DNA of 64,000 nt, from positions 16,931,001 through 16,995,000 of the forward strand of contig NC_067294.1 in the NCBI RefSeq assembly GCF_020740795.1, given 5' to 3'. Source of the stretch: Apus apus. Lineage: Eukaryota; Chordata; Aves; Apodiformes; Apodidae. The notes beneath the pieces are model-generated. The model was not told the DNA's origin, made no database searches, and saw only the letters and a list, made by a program, of their open reading frames with translations. Of the stretch, positions 34,618 through 47,545 are shown one piece after another (positions within the stretch are counted from its first letter, which is position 1; every line of letters starts with the position of its first letter). The position numbers and the translations under genes were made by a program.

Positions 34618-37600
34618 GCTCTGTTATCTACACTTCCATGTAACACATCATGTGTCAGCATTAACCGCTTTTACACAATACAACACTTATCTCTTCTGGT
34701 ATTAATATAATTATCTTAAATCCTCTTATCCTGCCATCTTACCTTCCCTGGGCTATTCCCTGGCAAGCTACAAAATACTTACATCACTGTCCTCAAAATA
34801 TACTTCATTAATGAGCTTTCAAAAAAATACCTATGAAGCTGTACAGGCAAGCTGGAATGTATTTTAATTTTAAATAAATGGGGGGTTTTTTATGCTGTGA
34901 ACTTTGAGCATCAAGTCAGCAACAAATGAAAATATGGCTCCACCTGAGGAAAGCTGGTTTGGAAATGGAGCAGGAAGCTTCTCTGGCCTCTTCCCTGTGA
35001 GAAGCAGTGCTGGGGGACAGGAGGCCAAAGGCCCAACTCACCCATCCTTTGGATCCAAGAGTTGCTGCTCAGCTGGGAACAGCGTTTGTAGAGGAGAGGC
35101 CCAGGGAGGGACATCATTAGTGGCTGTAACGTCACACCAATGTAAAGGGGCTGGTCTCCATGGGCCTGAGACTTTGCATCTCAATCAAACCCTCCCAGGT
35201 GGAACCAGCAGGGACAGTCAGGGCCATGGAGCTGCACAGCCAGGGGGGCCAGGAACCAGTGAAGCTGCAGCTTCATTAGCAAGCCAGTTGAAAAGCACTG
35301 CAGTAATTACTGCTGGATGTAATTAAGTGCTGGGGAAGGGCTCATGGCATTGGCCTCTGCTGGCGGGGAGTTCTGCTCCACCAGGAGGGAGCCAGTGTGG
35401 CCACCTCGGGTTGTAAAACCCTCAAGGGCAGGAGCTGGGGAAGCTCCTCAGCCCCTTCCCGATGCTCCGCAGGGGAAGGACCCTCCTGGCCCCTTCCCTG
35501 CTCGGCATCGCTCCACAGGAGAGGAAATCGGGGGGGCTCCAGGGCTGTGAACAGAGGGGCCCTGTGGTGGCTTTGGGCAGGGAAGGGCTGCAGGGCCTTG
35601 CTGCCCACCAAGTGCCCAGGCCAAGGGGGCACAGCTGCTCCCAAAACACACCGACCTCCTTGTTGGAACAGGAAGGATCTGGGGCTCCCCGCCCTGTGGG
35701 ACCACCAGAGCCCAGGAGCCCTCCTGCCTGCCCTGGCAGCTCAGGGATGCTCAGGAAGATGAACCCACATTATCTTCTAAAGTGTATTAGTGAAACCACA
35801 TTAAACCCCCAGGAGATCGTCTTGCTCCAAATTTAAAGTGCTCTTAATTCAATTCAGTGGTGAATCAAACCACATGGAATTTATGTTGCTTTAATTGCGT
35901 GTGAAGGCTTCGCACTGAGGTTTTAATGCCAGTTAACAAATGCCTTTTCCAAGCAGCACTTTCCCTTCACCCCACCAGCTTTGCTGCTTCCCAGCTCCAA
36001 GACCAGCCCCAGGCAGGGGCTTTCCTGGCTGCCAGAGGGGAATCCAAGAGGGGAGGACGGGCAGCAGGCTGCCAAACTTCAGATAAACAATTATGGGGGA
36101 GGGCAGAGTGGGTGATGAGGGGGCAAAAATCCCCAAGAAATGGGTGGGGAAGGAAAAAAATCCATTAAGGCCCGTCATGCTCCAGCACTAAAGGCTCAGG
36201 ACTCCCCAGTGCTGTGGGTTTTGGAGGCTGGTGAGCAGCCCTGGGAAGCACAGCTGGTGGCTTCTTGTCCGAGTCCCCTCCCTGTTGCTGGCTCAGTTTG
36301 GGGCCGGGCCAGCATGACCCTTCCTGCTGCTTTCATGGGTGCAAGGGGAAATAACAGTTTGCCCAGGCACAGACTGTTGATTAATGCCTTACTCCCTACC
36401 TTGGAGGTCTGGGAGGGAATCCTGTCTTCTCCAAATCCAAGGAGGAAGTCTGTATCCCTGGAATTCGGGTCAGCGGGACACGAGTCACAGCAGCAATGCC
36501 TCTGCTCCCTGTGCCAGCTGCCACCCCCCTGGTGGCACAGCTGGGCCAGCCCGTCCCTGCCCTTGTCCTGCCCAGGGAGGAAGGCAGCAGCTCTGTCGTT
36601 ATTCCCAGGCTGCAGACCAGCACCACCAGCTCAGGAGCCTGGCAGCAGTGGGGACGTCAGCCTGGGCTGGCAGCCACAGACAGGACTCAGCACAGCACTG
36701 TTACAGGGTGTCCTGGGTGGGGGGGCTCCCATCCACACTCTCAGCCCCCAGGCAGAGCCTGGAGCCCTTTGGGAAAGGAGGATGTGGCGTTTGGAGCCAG
36801 ATGCTGGATGCAAAGGTCACCGAGCATCAGCCCTCAAAGAGCCTTTTGCGAGTGCCCCTGGTGAGCTGCCAAGGGGCTGCTGATAAGCAGTGCCAGGAAT
36901 GTTGTAATTCTTTTTTTTTTTGGCTTTCTTTTCATACTGTGCAGCCCAGGGGCCAGCAAACTCCAGAAGCCACCGCAGGGTCTCCTCCCTGCCAGAGCCA
37001 GCCCTGGTGGAGGGTGGGACCAACCCGGGGGCGTGGCTTTGGAAGGGGGTTAACAGGGAGGGTTGGCCCCGCCAGGTCGCTGCTGCTGCTGCTGCTGGTT
37101 TTCTCCCTGCTCCCCCCTTAGCTAAGTGTCAGACCTTCCCCTCACTCACCAAACCCAGGAGTGACACAGCAACACGGCCTTGCAGAGCAGGAAAAATCCG
37201 TGCTCCAAGAGCCCCTGCACCAGCTCTGCCCCCCAGCTGGAGCCCCACGTCCCCACAGCACCACCCCGGGGGGTTCAAGCTTCATGCAGAAAAGCCCCTT
37301 CCCCAACTCACCCTTGCTGGTAACATCAGGTTATTTTTTTAACCTACAAAGCAAAAAAAGCAAAACCCTGGCAGAGCTGGCTGGAAAATGCATTTCTGAA
37401 AGACAAAAAAAATTATATAGATATATATATAAATAAATGAAACATAATTTTTAATCCCAGCAAAACAGCCTGAACTGAAACCCAGAAAGAAGGGGGAAAA
37501 AAAATAAAAGAAAAATCAGTATTTATAATTCCTCCTGCTACTTAACAGTGACAACTGCCACACTGGGAGCAGCAGCCCCCAATCTTTTAGCAGCAGGAAG

Positions 37601-38784
37601 GGTAAGAGCCCTGCAACTGCCTGACAGGTCATCAGCTGCTGTGCTGCCCAGGGAGGGACCTGCCTGGGTTGGGGGGGGATAAATCACAGAGCCCCTCACA
37701 GCCTTGGGAAAGCCCCAGGGGGCTGCACCAGCCCCAGCTCAGGGCTGGGAGGGTGGGTGGGGGCACCAGCCTGGCTTTTTAAATTTATTTTCCTGGCCTG
37801 GTGTTGGTAGGGTTGGTGCTGCAGCAAGGATTGAAATACCTGTTATTGCCAAGGTGGTTCTGAAAGCAAATCCAGGATTACAAACCATCGCCTCCTCGGT
37901 GAGCTGGAAACAGGGGGGGGACCAGAACCCAGAGGAGAAGCTGTACCTGGAAGAGGTGTGTGAAGGGAAAGTCCCAGCCCAGGGAGTGAGCTCTAAGCCA
38001 TGGCTGAACAGTCCTCAAGCCCTAGGAATTCCCTTGCCTAGGAAATTCCCTGGTCTTCCCCTCAGTTCCCTCATCATCTCTGAAGCCTTGTCCAAGGGAA
38101 AGAAGAACACAAGAGCAATGACTCAATGGTTAGTTGCAGGGCAAAGTGTTTCACCACTGGTTGGCTCCTGTGCTGGCAGGAGCAGCTCCGTGGCTGTTCC
38201 ACACCAGGGCCTCTATTGGTGTCTGACCCCCAGAGCACTGGGACTGGCCACCTGCAGAGAGGGGCTGCAGGAGAGCTGCCACAGTGGAGCTACATCACCT
38301 CCACAGAGGGGTGGTGGAACTGGGTGGCTTGGAGGTAGTCACAGCCACACTAACTCATCCAAGGGATAGCCCTCCAAGCAAAGGCTGGAGTAGGGACCTC
38401 CACAGAACCCCTCCAACCAAGGCTTCAAGGAAACCTCGCTCAGTCCTCCAGGTCCAAGCACAGACCCATCCTCAGCAGACAGCCCAGGTGCTGAGGGGCA
38501 GGACACAGCAGCAAACACAGCTCAGCCAGGCAAGACCCAAGGCAGCTCAGAGCTGCGGGCACTAGCGAGGACACTCCCACATCCCCCAGCTCTTCCCACC
38601 TCAACAGCCCTGCAGACAGACTAAGAACATTCACAAGGCAAGGTAAGCTGAGACTCCACCTCATCCCCTCTCGGGTACATACCCAGTTTCTCCAGCAGTT
38701 CCCCACACCAAAGACAACATGCCCCCGGCACCCGTGGTTTGAGCACAAAGCTGTTGGCACCACTTGCCCGCTGGTGGGAGCTCA
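34618..38784. other. intergenic region between CTNNA1 and SIL1 3' ends
   Basis: AT-rich to about 34,900, then GC-rich to about 38,700. Overlapping frames of 245-247 codons at 36140-36883 and 36384-37121, and 221 codons at 37704-38369, lie in GC-rich sequence with few stops. They overlap each other in different frames and show no domain or conserved motif, so I do not call them genes. A (GCT)n run is at 37079-37097 and an AT-rich simple stretch near 37408-37440. Confidence 0.7.
37079..37097. repeat. short (GCT)n trinucleotide run
   Basis: About six GCT/CTG units in GC-rich intergenic sequence; no coding context was identified. Confidence 0.85.
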
Positions 38785-38887
38785 TTTTAGTCCACCAATT
38801 TATTCAAAGGTGCATTTACACTGGTGCCAGCAAAACTCAGGCTGTTGCCCCGAATCATCTGTGATGGGACTCAACCCACAACTACTT
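38785..38887 (-). other. SIL1: SIL1 3'UTR (short)
   Basis: Minus-strand sequence from just past the SIL1 stop codon to shortly beyond the AATAAA at 38804-38799. A UTR of about 100 nt is short, so cleavage may occur further on; the end is inferred. Confidence 0.65.
38799..38804 (-). terminator. SIL1: AATAAA poly(A) signal, SIL1
   Basis: TTTATT on plus reads AATAAA on minus, about 84 bp beyond the SIL1 stop codon, the first canonical hexamer after it. Confidence 0.7.
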
Positions 38888-39238
38888 TCATCTTAATTCC
38901 TGAATGATGGAATTCACTGAGCCAAGGAGTTCCCCGAAATAGCCGTCCTTGTCGCCTTCCCGCTGCTCCTCCGCCGCCAGCTCCTCGTACTCGCTGCGCA
39001 GGAGGCTGAGGGTGCTGCTGAGGGCCTGGTCCTCCCGGTACAGCTCCTTGCAGAAGGTCATCAGCACTCCCACTGTCTTGAGGACCTTCTCCCGCGTGTC
39101 GTGCTCCGGCATGGCCAGCAGGTTGGAAACAACCACACACCAGTCCTGCTCCACCACCGCCGGGACCAGCTTCACTTGCTGGTACTGCTGGATTTTCTCT
39201 TCCGTTTGATCTCCGTGCTGTGAGTCCTCAAGCAGCAT
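38888..39238 (-). CDS. SIL1: SIL1 terminal coding exon (C-terminal 116 residues)
   Basis: SIL1 (BAP) is the ER-lumen nucleotide exchange factor that makes BiP/HSPA5 release ADP; loss causes Marinesco-Sjogren syndrome in humans. On minus the exon begins after the acceptor CCACTTCCTGCAG at 39238 in phase 0 (MLLEDSQHGDQTEEKIQQYQ) and runs through ALSSTLSLLRSEYEELAAEE and DKDGYFGELLGSVNSIIQEL to TGA (38890-38888). The best matches to mammalian SIL1 are QQYQQV, AMPEHDTREKVLKTVGVLM and GYFGELLGSVNS. The central part is much less conserved than the previous exon. The last four residues are QELR, where human has KELR. An ATG upstream in the frame (39259) lies in the intron and is not used. Confidence 0.95.
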   Translation of the reverse strand: MLLEDSQHGDQTEEKIQQYQQVKLVPAVVEQDWCVVVSNLLAMPEHDTREKVLKTVGVLMTFCKELYREDQALSSTLSLLRSEYEELAAEEQREGDKDGYFGELLGSVNSIIQELR

Positions 39239-41371
39239 CTGCAGGAAGTGGTGGAACATGGATTAATATCCCTGTTGGAGAGTGACCACTGTCAGGAGGT
39301 GACACCTTGCTGGAGAATAGGATGCATGTCCCCTAACACCTGTCTTGGAAGGTGACTTTCAAATGGAAAACCAAGATGAGGTTGTGTCCCTGTTGCCTCT
39401 GCATGAAGTTGGTCACAGAAGCTGGTTGTCCACCCTGGAAAACTCTTGATGCCCAGGAGGTTCCACATCACATGGAAAGGGGACTCAAGGGGGAGGAAGT
39501 TCAGCAGAAGACCTGTGAAATCTGTAGGCTACAAGACATGGTCCCTCAACACCTCACAAACGTCACCACTTGGCTCCATGCTGCTCTATGGAAGAGACAG
39601 AGACCTGTGACTCCTCAAGCCTTGGCCTGACCTTCTCAGACAGGTCTAGAAACCCCTAAATACTGCAGTGATGGTTCTGGGGGCAGACAGGCCCCCATGA
39701 GCACAGGGGTGGCCAGGGCTGATGGCTCCTTCCCAGCCCAAGAGACCTGCTGTGAGCAGGGACCAGCAGTGAGGAAGGGAAACCTCCTGCCCCACCCCAA
39801 GACCTTTCCAGGCTGGGTTGGTGGAGTGGCTCTGCTCCCCCACAGAGGGCTCCCTGGGCTGGTGGCCCCCTCTGATAATTACTGTGTCCATGCTTCACTA
39901 ATTAGCTAGAAGCAGACTGCTCACCTCACACTGCTGATGTGGTGCTGCAGGGGCTTCTGCCAAGGCTGGTTGAGCAGAACCACAGCCCAGGGGAAGGGAG
40001 GAGGGAGCCAGTGTGTCCAGAAGCCACCAGGAGAGGTGATGGGACAACCCCCTTCCTGAGGCCACATGGGTCCCCAAGGGCCCCCACAGCATTTTCTCCA
40101 CCCTGTCCCTCAGCTTGGCAATGGACTCTGGCCCCAGACAGGCCCTGCTTGTTTATCCCACTGCTTTACAGAACATAGTGAGGACAAGGAGGGACAATCC
40201 TGAGGAGACCTCCCCATTCCCACTGCCCTCAAAGATCTGCCTGCCACCCCCCAGGGGCCACAAAGGAGTTGGGGTGAAAAGGGAAGAAAGGGGCTGCTCA
40301 GAGCCCCAGCAGTTTGTGTGTCAGTGCCAGAGCTGTGATGGTAGCTCCCCATTTTCCAGTCCACCTGTTTGACTGTCACCTGGCCCACCCCAAATGGGCC
40401 ACCCCTGCTCCCCACTGGGCACCCAGGCCTCTCCCATCTCCTCCATGAAGGGGCTGGGATTGATACATGGCATTCCCAGGCAGAAAGGCAAGGAATCATG
40501 GTTTTAACATAAACCCAAGAACCTGCTGGGCCTGTGGCCTCTCCCCAGGCAGGGCAGAGCAGGGAACAGACAGGGTGGCCATGACACACCCAGCAGGGGA
40601 GAAGGGGAGCAGCTGGGGTGCAATGCCCACGGATGCTCCCTGCAGGATCACTGCTCCTTGGAACCAGCACCTGATCAGATTTCAGACCTGCTAAAATAGT
40701 TTGCACCTTTACAAAGTCTCCTGGAAACCACTGTTTGAAAACACAAACGTAGCTTGGCAGTGCCTGAAACCCAAGTGTTATGGCAGCAATAACATGTGGG
40801 GCAAACTGGCTGTAAATGGAGTGAAAGTGGATTTAATTTCCATTCTCTGGAGTAAAGAGTTTAGCACAGGCTGAACAACAAAGGCTGGCAAGGAAAGATG
40901 GTGTTTGCCCTGACATTTGCAGCAGGCATCCAAGGTCTTGGGAAATAAACCACTGAAAGCTGTGGGCTTGGCCACAGCCAGGGCTCTGCAGCAGGCTGGT
41001 GGCTGGTCCCCTGGCAAGTGGCTGGCTCATCAGCACCTTGCTGGTCCCCCAGGCCAAGCTCACCATGGTCCAGTGCCTCGGTTCCCTACTCCTTCCTGGC
41101 TGTTTTGTTACTTGAACACCCTCAGGTGGAAACAGCAACGGTGGATTAGTGAAAAATGAAGGTCTAAGCTCATTCTGGGCTCTCCCAGGCACTCCTCCCC
41201 CACAGCAGTGGCCCGTGGGCTGGAAGGGACCTGTCACAACAGCACAGAGCAGCACTGATGCTGGATTGTCCCCTCCTCATCCTGTGGGGATGCTCAACAC
41301 TCCCTTTGGCTCAGCAAGGGCGTTAAGGGGGGGTAGAACCTGGCTGTGTCCCATCCCTCCCAGCTCCTCAC
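39239..41371 (-). other. SIL1: SIL1 intron, ~2.1 kb
   Basis: On minus, donor AAG|GTGAGG at 41371 and acceptor CTGCAG ending at 39239. It is GC-rich unique sequence with several chance frames on both strands and no exon or repeat family that I recognise. Confidence 0.85.
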
Positions 41372-41536
41372 CTTCTCCATGATGAGGTCATAGAGGAGTG
41401 TCACCACACGGACATGGAGGGTCTCCATCCCCTTCTGCCTGAAGAGGCTCCTGAGGACCTGGAGGCCACCCAGCTTGAGGAACTGCTGCTGGGCGTAGGG
41501 GAAGTGTCTCAGCATGGAAGACAGTGCGAAGAGAGC
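41372..41536 (-). CDS. SIL1: SIL1 penultimate exon (armadillo-like repeats)
   Basis: A 55-codon exon, phase 0 at both ends. On minus the acceptor is CTCTCTCCCCACCAG and the donor AAG|GTGAGG. It encodes [40 protein letters not shown] and [15 protein letters not shown]. This is the best conserved part of SIL1 in the window: [19 protein letters not shown] and [10 protein letters not shown] match mammalian SIL1 almost exactly. These helices belong to the armadillo-like solenoid that clasps lobe II of the BiP ATPase domain in the family. Confidence 0.97.
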
Positions 41537-43659
41537 CTGGTGGGGAGAGAGGTCCATCAGCACAGTGGCCACAGCTGCCACCTCCCTTTGTGGCAATCCC
41601 ACAGTACAAGAGAAAAATGATCCGGCCCATTTGGTTGGAGCTCCCCAGCTCCATATGAATCCTTAAGCTCCCCAGCAGATGCACTCAAACCTTTCCTCAC
41701 TGAGGGGTGTCTCCAAGAGCCCCCTTTTCTCCTGATCTCAACCCTCCCCAGCAGCTGCCCAAACTTGGGTGACTTCCAGACTGCCACCCAAACTCCAACC
41801 CAGAGTATCACTGTGTTCAGGAGAACAATAACCCAGAGGGACCTGTGGCCAGCACCCGAATGGACCCAACTCCATTGCTTCTCCTCCCAGTTACACCCAC
41901 CAGTACAGAGCCCAGCTACAGGCTCAGGATGGGGCAAAGTGGGGTCCAGCACCCCTCAGCAGAGCCCGATCCCCTCAAAATTATTTGGACACCTGGGGAA
42001 CACCCTCTCCCTTGCACCCACGTGGCAGGAGGACAAGATCATGCTGTTTCCCAGGACATGGCCCCCAGACAGGGTCTGTCATGGTGCAGCATCACACACA
42101 GCCAGCAGAAGCCACCAGCACAGCTGCACTTGCCTCCTGGGCCTCCAGCAGCATGGGGCTAACACCAAGGAGGCAATTAGGGGCCAACCACTGAATTTTA
42201 CACTTGTCTACTTCTGATGAGTGTGGTTTGTGGAGGGGACAGGCTGACACTGCCCGGGGCAGGGACCGGGATGCTGCAGCCAGCCAGGCCGGCTCCTCCG
42301 CACAGCAAGGTGGAGCACGTGGCCCCAGCTCTCCTCAGACTGATCCAAGCTGACAGCCATGTCCTCCCCAGTCCCATTGCTTTCTGTCCTTGGAATCAGA
42401 GGATGTTTCTGTCTCCAAGCACAGGCCAAAGGACAGGGGAGGGAAGAAATGCACTCTTGGCCTCACTGCCGGGCACCGCTGCGAGCAGCAGGGTAGAAAA
42501 CCCACCCGAGTGGGAGTTGTGAGCTGCAGCCCCACGTGGGAAGGGGCTGTGGCACTGACCTGTCCTCAGGATCCTGGCCTAGGAAGGGATCTAGAGATAA
42601 AAGCATCTGCCCTCCTGGACAAGGGGGTTCAATCTTCAGAGGTTCTCATAAGACTGTAAATGCTGACATTACTGAGCTCATCCCTCTCACTCTTCTCCAT
42701 CACTCAAGCTTGATGGAAAGAACTGCCCCACATGCACCTCCCAGGAGTTCATGTGATGCTGAACCATCAGCCACCCCTTCCCACCCACAAACTCCAGATC
42801 AAGCCATGGGCACTCCTGGGAGCAATTTCCAAGCACAGAGCATCCTGTGCTGTACCTCTCCAGCTGGGACCTCCTCCCACCTGTGACTGAAGGCAAAGGG
42901 GTTCACCCAGCCCCTCCCGGGCCTTTCACCTGCCAGAGGACTCTTACCATGGACTGAAGGGGAAGGTGTTTGTGGAGCCTGTTAGCAGGCTGGCTGCACA
43001 CTGCTGCTCACACAACCCCAGGTGCCATCAAGACACATGAAAGGGCTGAGGGTCCCCTCCCCCCACCAACCCCCCTCTGGCAGGAGGTCAGCGTGTTAAA
43101 ACAGTGGGGCTGGGTGCTCAGGAGCAGCCAGGTGATTTTACAGCCCGTGAGCAGAGGTGGCATGGCACGCTGCAGCCAGGGTAATAAGATCTCATGCTCC
43201 AGGGAGTACAGCAAGGAGCAGGGGGGGGGAGTGGTGAGGAAGCCCCCATCCCGACGGACAGCACTGCACATTTGGCTGGGGGCTCTCGGCGCTGCTCAGC
43301 TCGCTCCAAAGCCACCGCCACAGGCAGGACACGGGGCTGGCTCCAGCAATTAGCTGCTTCCAAACGTCAGCTCCCATGTTTGTTACCCTCTCATGGGTAT
43401 ATGCCTGCCCGGGGACCCCCACCTCTGCTGCCAGAGGAGCTGCAGCAGCAAGCCCTGTCCCCTGCAGCTGGCAGAGCTGCTGTCCCTGCCGCTGCTGGGA
43501 CCCACAGCACCAGAACCTGGGGTGGCCGGAGTGGGCCAGCACCCTGGGACCCAGCACAGGGTCCCAGAGTCTTGGCCTGTCAGCCACGTCCCAAGGAGCT
43601 CTTGCACTGAGCTCAGCACAAAAATGGCTCTACCCAGAGGTGTGTCCCCAGGTCCTCAC
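41537..43659 (-). other. SIL1: SIL1 intron, ~2.1 kb
   Basis: On minus, donor GTGAGG at 43659 and acceptor CACCAG ending at 41537. GC-rich unique sequence; no repeat family or exon was recognised. Confidence 0.85.
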
Positions 43660-43756
43660 CTTCTTCTTGACAGCCAGGGGTTGTTCTGTAGCCAGAATAA
43701 CCAGCAGCTTCTGCAGCGCGCCGCCCTCGATCGCTTCAATCTGGACCCTGGGGTTG
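43660..43756 (-). CDS. SIL1: SIL1 exon (armadillo-like repeat)
   Basis: On minus, acceptor GCTTTTGTCTCTGCAG and donor AAG|GTGAGG; 97 bp. The first base completes a codon split with an upstream exon outside the window, probably Ser. Then follow [20 protein letters not shown] and [12 protein letters not shown], ending in phase 0. Mammalian SIL1 has nearly the same [20 protein letters not shown] segment. The 12-bp pyrimidine stretch before CAG and the phase agreement with the next exon support the boundaries. A 323-codon plus-strand frame (43376-44347) runs antisense through this exon and is spurious. Confidence 0.95.
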
Positions 43757-46700
43757 CTGCAGAGACAAAAGCAAAGGAGGGTCACCAACAGAGGGGGACA
43801 CAGCAGGGTGCAAGGGACCCCAGGTCTGCCTGAAACAGCCCCTGGCAGCAGACACACCCAGCCTGACCCCAGAGCAACCCCCCCAGCTCCCACCAGCTGT
43901 GGTTATGGAGAAGCTGGGAAGCCCTGCGAGCCACCCAACCACTGCCCAGGAACAGCAGGGCTGGGAAAGGGCACGTCGGGCCATCCACATCACCCCACCA
44001 CGTGCCCACCTCCTTCCCACCTGCCCCTGGCAAGGAGCCCTCCCCTGCCTTCCCCTCGCAGCCGTGAATCCTCCCGCTGTGCACTCCTGCCAACAGCCTT
44101 TTATTCCAGCTCCCACTTCCCCCTGCTCCACGCTTCTGTTAACTGTGCTGATTTATTGAAACTCTCCTGTGCTGCAGCTCCCCCGGAGGAAGGTCCTGCT
44201 TGTCCCAGAGTCTCTGAATCACAAATTACACCTGGTCTCACCACCCACACAGCTCTGGCATCGAGCCCTTTGCTCCAAGGACTACAAATGGCTAAATCCA
44301 TCCCTCTGTCTGCAAGAACTGGGCTAAACTTTCAGGTCTGGATGTGAGCAGCTGCCCCAGACACAGGCAGACAAAGCCAAGCCTTGGCTGCCCAGCTGCC
44401 CCTGGCCAGGAGCACCTCAGCCACACAGACATTTGGAAGCCTGCTTCTAGCACGTCTTTGGAGGTGGTGGAGAGGTTAGAAGCTACAGGCTCCTGCTCTG
44501 CCACGGTTTTTGCAGTCAGAGCACAACTTACTGCCTGTCTACAGCCCTGATCCCAGGTCTCTCGTGCTCTGAGGAATTGCTCCAGCTCTTCAGCCTTTGC
44601 TCTGTTCTGAAGCAGCAATTGCACTGCAGTCAGACAAAGGTCAGGTATCCCTGCTGCAGCGAAACACCCCCAGCTCTCACCACTACCAGAAAGCTGCTGG
44701 AGCAGCCAATGCCAAGCATTGGCCAAGAAATAACAAAGACAGAAGCAGACAGGGTCATAGAAAAAAACAACCAACAAAAACAGAAGACAAATGTACTCGG
44801 GCAGGGAGCAGCTTTGAATTAAACCTGTCACTCCCAGAAACAGCCAAACACAAAGCTCATCTGTGTCAGCCAACGTGTCAGGCAATCTCTCCAACCCTCC
44901 CTCCTCCATCCAGGCTTTGCTTCTCACACTGTTCAGAGTCACCCACAGCTCAGAGGCAGCAGATCCATGTGTGGGTCACTCACTGCAATTACTAGGCTGA
45001 CCTCAAGGCTGAAAAGGGGAGGAGCTGAAAGTCACCTTTGATTTCTCCTTCCTCACCTGCCTGCTATTGCAGGTGCCAAGACAGAGCCACAGCCCAGGCA
45101 CCCTTCCGAGGAAAGGGACATCTGTGACCTGCCCAGACAAGATAGAAAGGAGAAAGAAAGAACCCAGGGGCTCCAGGATCCTCCTGCAGAAGATCCTTCT
45201 GCAGCATGGTCCACACTTGCACCCACAGCCCCCAGCATCCCTGGGAGCAAACCTGGTAGTGCCTGGGACCAGGTGGGATCTGATACACAGACCAAGATGA
45301 GTCTACCGCCATTCTCACCATGTCAACAGGTGCAGCAGAGACTCCTCCTGCAGCAACAGGATGTTATTTTCCACCTCAGCATGGTGGGAAATGACCCTTA
45401 TGGACAATCCCCTCTTCCTGCAGGGCACTGTTGGCACCTCTGGTGGCCTGGCTCTAATTCTGGAAAGTCAGGAGTCAACACAACATCATCCCCAAAACCT
45501 TCAGCTGCTCCCAGGCAACCAGAGGACACAAGGGAATTTCCCCCCAGACTGCTCTCACCTCCAGCCATAGCTGCAGTCTCATGGACAACCACGACCCCTC
45601 CAGCATGGGCACAGGCACAGGGATGCTGCAGCATCACAGCACCCTGCCCAGCCTCAGCCATTTCTCCCAGGGCAAAGACAGGAAGAGCACAACGTGGGAT
45701 GGAGACAAACACTTCCCAGAGCATCCAGGGTTGGCTGAAGATCTGTCTAATATACCCCCTCAGCTGCCAGGGCCATGACCAAAGCCCTGCACATCTCCAA
45801 AGCCCACCCAGCTGCTACAGAAGATGAGCAGACCTCCCTCCTGCCATGCCAGGCTCTGCTGCAAACCAGGCAGCAGGGGGAAGAAGAGGTTTTTTCCAGC
45901 TCTGTTTTCCCAACCATGACAGCTTTGATCTCCGCCTTTGAGGTTCAGTTCTGCCTGGCACACCATGGGCCACAGTGTCAGGCAGGTTTTCAACACTAGG
46001 GCTCCAGGAATGGTGCAAACAAGAGGTGAAGAAACCACAGCTGCATTTCCAGACCCCAAGGAGGAGCTGACAATCAGAAAATACAACTTCTGATCCAAAA
46101 ACCCAACCAAATTTCACATGCAAGTCACACCAGGAAAGGGAGACCAGAGTAAGTGCAGAACAATTTGCAGGCAGGCTCTTTTCTGAGTAGGACTGGATTG
46201 AAAGGAGACTCTCCCATGCTGGAAACCACTTAGTGCCATTCAAGGAAAACATTAAGTTTGGGATATCCAGGTCCTTTTGTCACATTTATCCAAAATAAAT
46301 AATAAAAACTCTTACAGCAAGGGACGCAACTGAAAAGCTGTTATGCCTTTTTAGTGCTTGGTTGGTCACCTGGAGGATTTGATCTAATTAAAATCTCTGA
46401 ACCATGGTGTTTTTGCCAAGGAGCACCTCTGGAGGTTAGGAAGCCTTCCTGGATGCTGGGCGTGCTGCTCACTGCTCAATATTTCTGTTGTTACTGTCTC
46501 TACCATCAATAGCCCAGGCTTCACACTAACAAAAAAAACTCGTTTGAGGGTTTGAAAAACTCAGCACAGATCTGTACAAATTACACTGTCAAGCCCAGGG
46601 AAAAGCAGCCTGAACAAAATAAATACAAGGAGACGGACTGTGGAGTGTTCGCATGGGAAATTCAACCTGTGCTGATCTGCTAATGGATAAGGGGGTGGTG

Positions 46701-47349
46701 GCTCCAGCAAGGAAATTTGTTGAAATGAAATGCTGAGGCTGAGAGAGAGACAGCTTATGACAAACAACATCCGCTGATGTTGCAGTGATGGCAGAGATGT
46801 GGGTGCTCTGTGGATGAGACCAACCAGCCTCAAGCCCTGGTGAGGAACAGCCACAAAGCTATGGGGGCTTGACACAGCCCCCATGCTCACGTTCAAGCAG
46901 CTTCCCAAGAGAGAACCCTGTGTGCTAAACACAGCCTGGTTTGTCCTGGTAGGACACACTGCATCCCTTCCAGATCTGACCCACACCTCTGAGGTCCCTG
47001 TGCCTCCAAGCCACTTGGTCCAAGTCCATCACAGCCATCCCTCTTCTCATTCTGACCCTGAAGAGCAAAAAACAAGGCTGGTACAGGCTCATGGTGATTA
47101 AGCCATGCAAGAAACCACCTGGGCACTGGGATGGACTGGAGTTAATGGGCAAGCTGCTGGTGTTCACACTGGCCAAGATGTGTTGAGCAGGAGTGAAGAG
47201 CTTGGAGAGACTACCTGGAATCCCTACTGCCTGCAGGTGCTCACACCATCATCTCAGAGCAGCTCCTGAGAAAGCTCTGTCCCTTGAAAGGTGGGCTTTG
47301 CTCTTGGGCACAAGTCCCTGAACTTCTTTAGTGGCTAGAAAGCTGTCCA

Positions 47350-47545
47350 GCAAAAAGGGACTTGGGGCTTCTGATTGACAGGGGGCAGCATGTGAGCCAG
47401 CAGTGTGCCCAGGTGTCCAAGAAGGCAAATGGCATCCTGGCCTGTATTAGGAACAGTGTGGCCAGCAGGACCAGGGAGGTATCATCCCTCTGTATTTAGC
47501 ATTGGCGAGACCACACTCTGAATACTGTGTTCAGTGCCATTTCAT
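47350..47545 (+). mobile_element. CR1 LINE internal (ORF2 C-terminal) fragment
   Basis: Plus-oriented CR1 remnant: GTGAGCCAGCAGTGTGCCCA, AAGAAGGCAAATGGCATCCT, GGCCTGTATTAGGAACAGTG and TACTGTGTTCAGTGCCATTT. It corresponds to the 3' part of CR1 ORF2, interrupted by stops and not functional. Confidence 0.88.

Noticed and set aside
36140..37121. Overlapping 247- and 245-codon plus-strand frames
   Set aside because: They lie in GC-rich intergenic DNA, overlap each other in different frames and contain no recognisable domain or repeatable motif.
43376..44347. 323-codon plus-strand frame
   Set aside because: It runs antisense through a conserved SIL1 exon in GC-rich DNA; the minus-strand exon has clear homology and splice sites.
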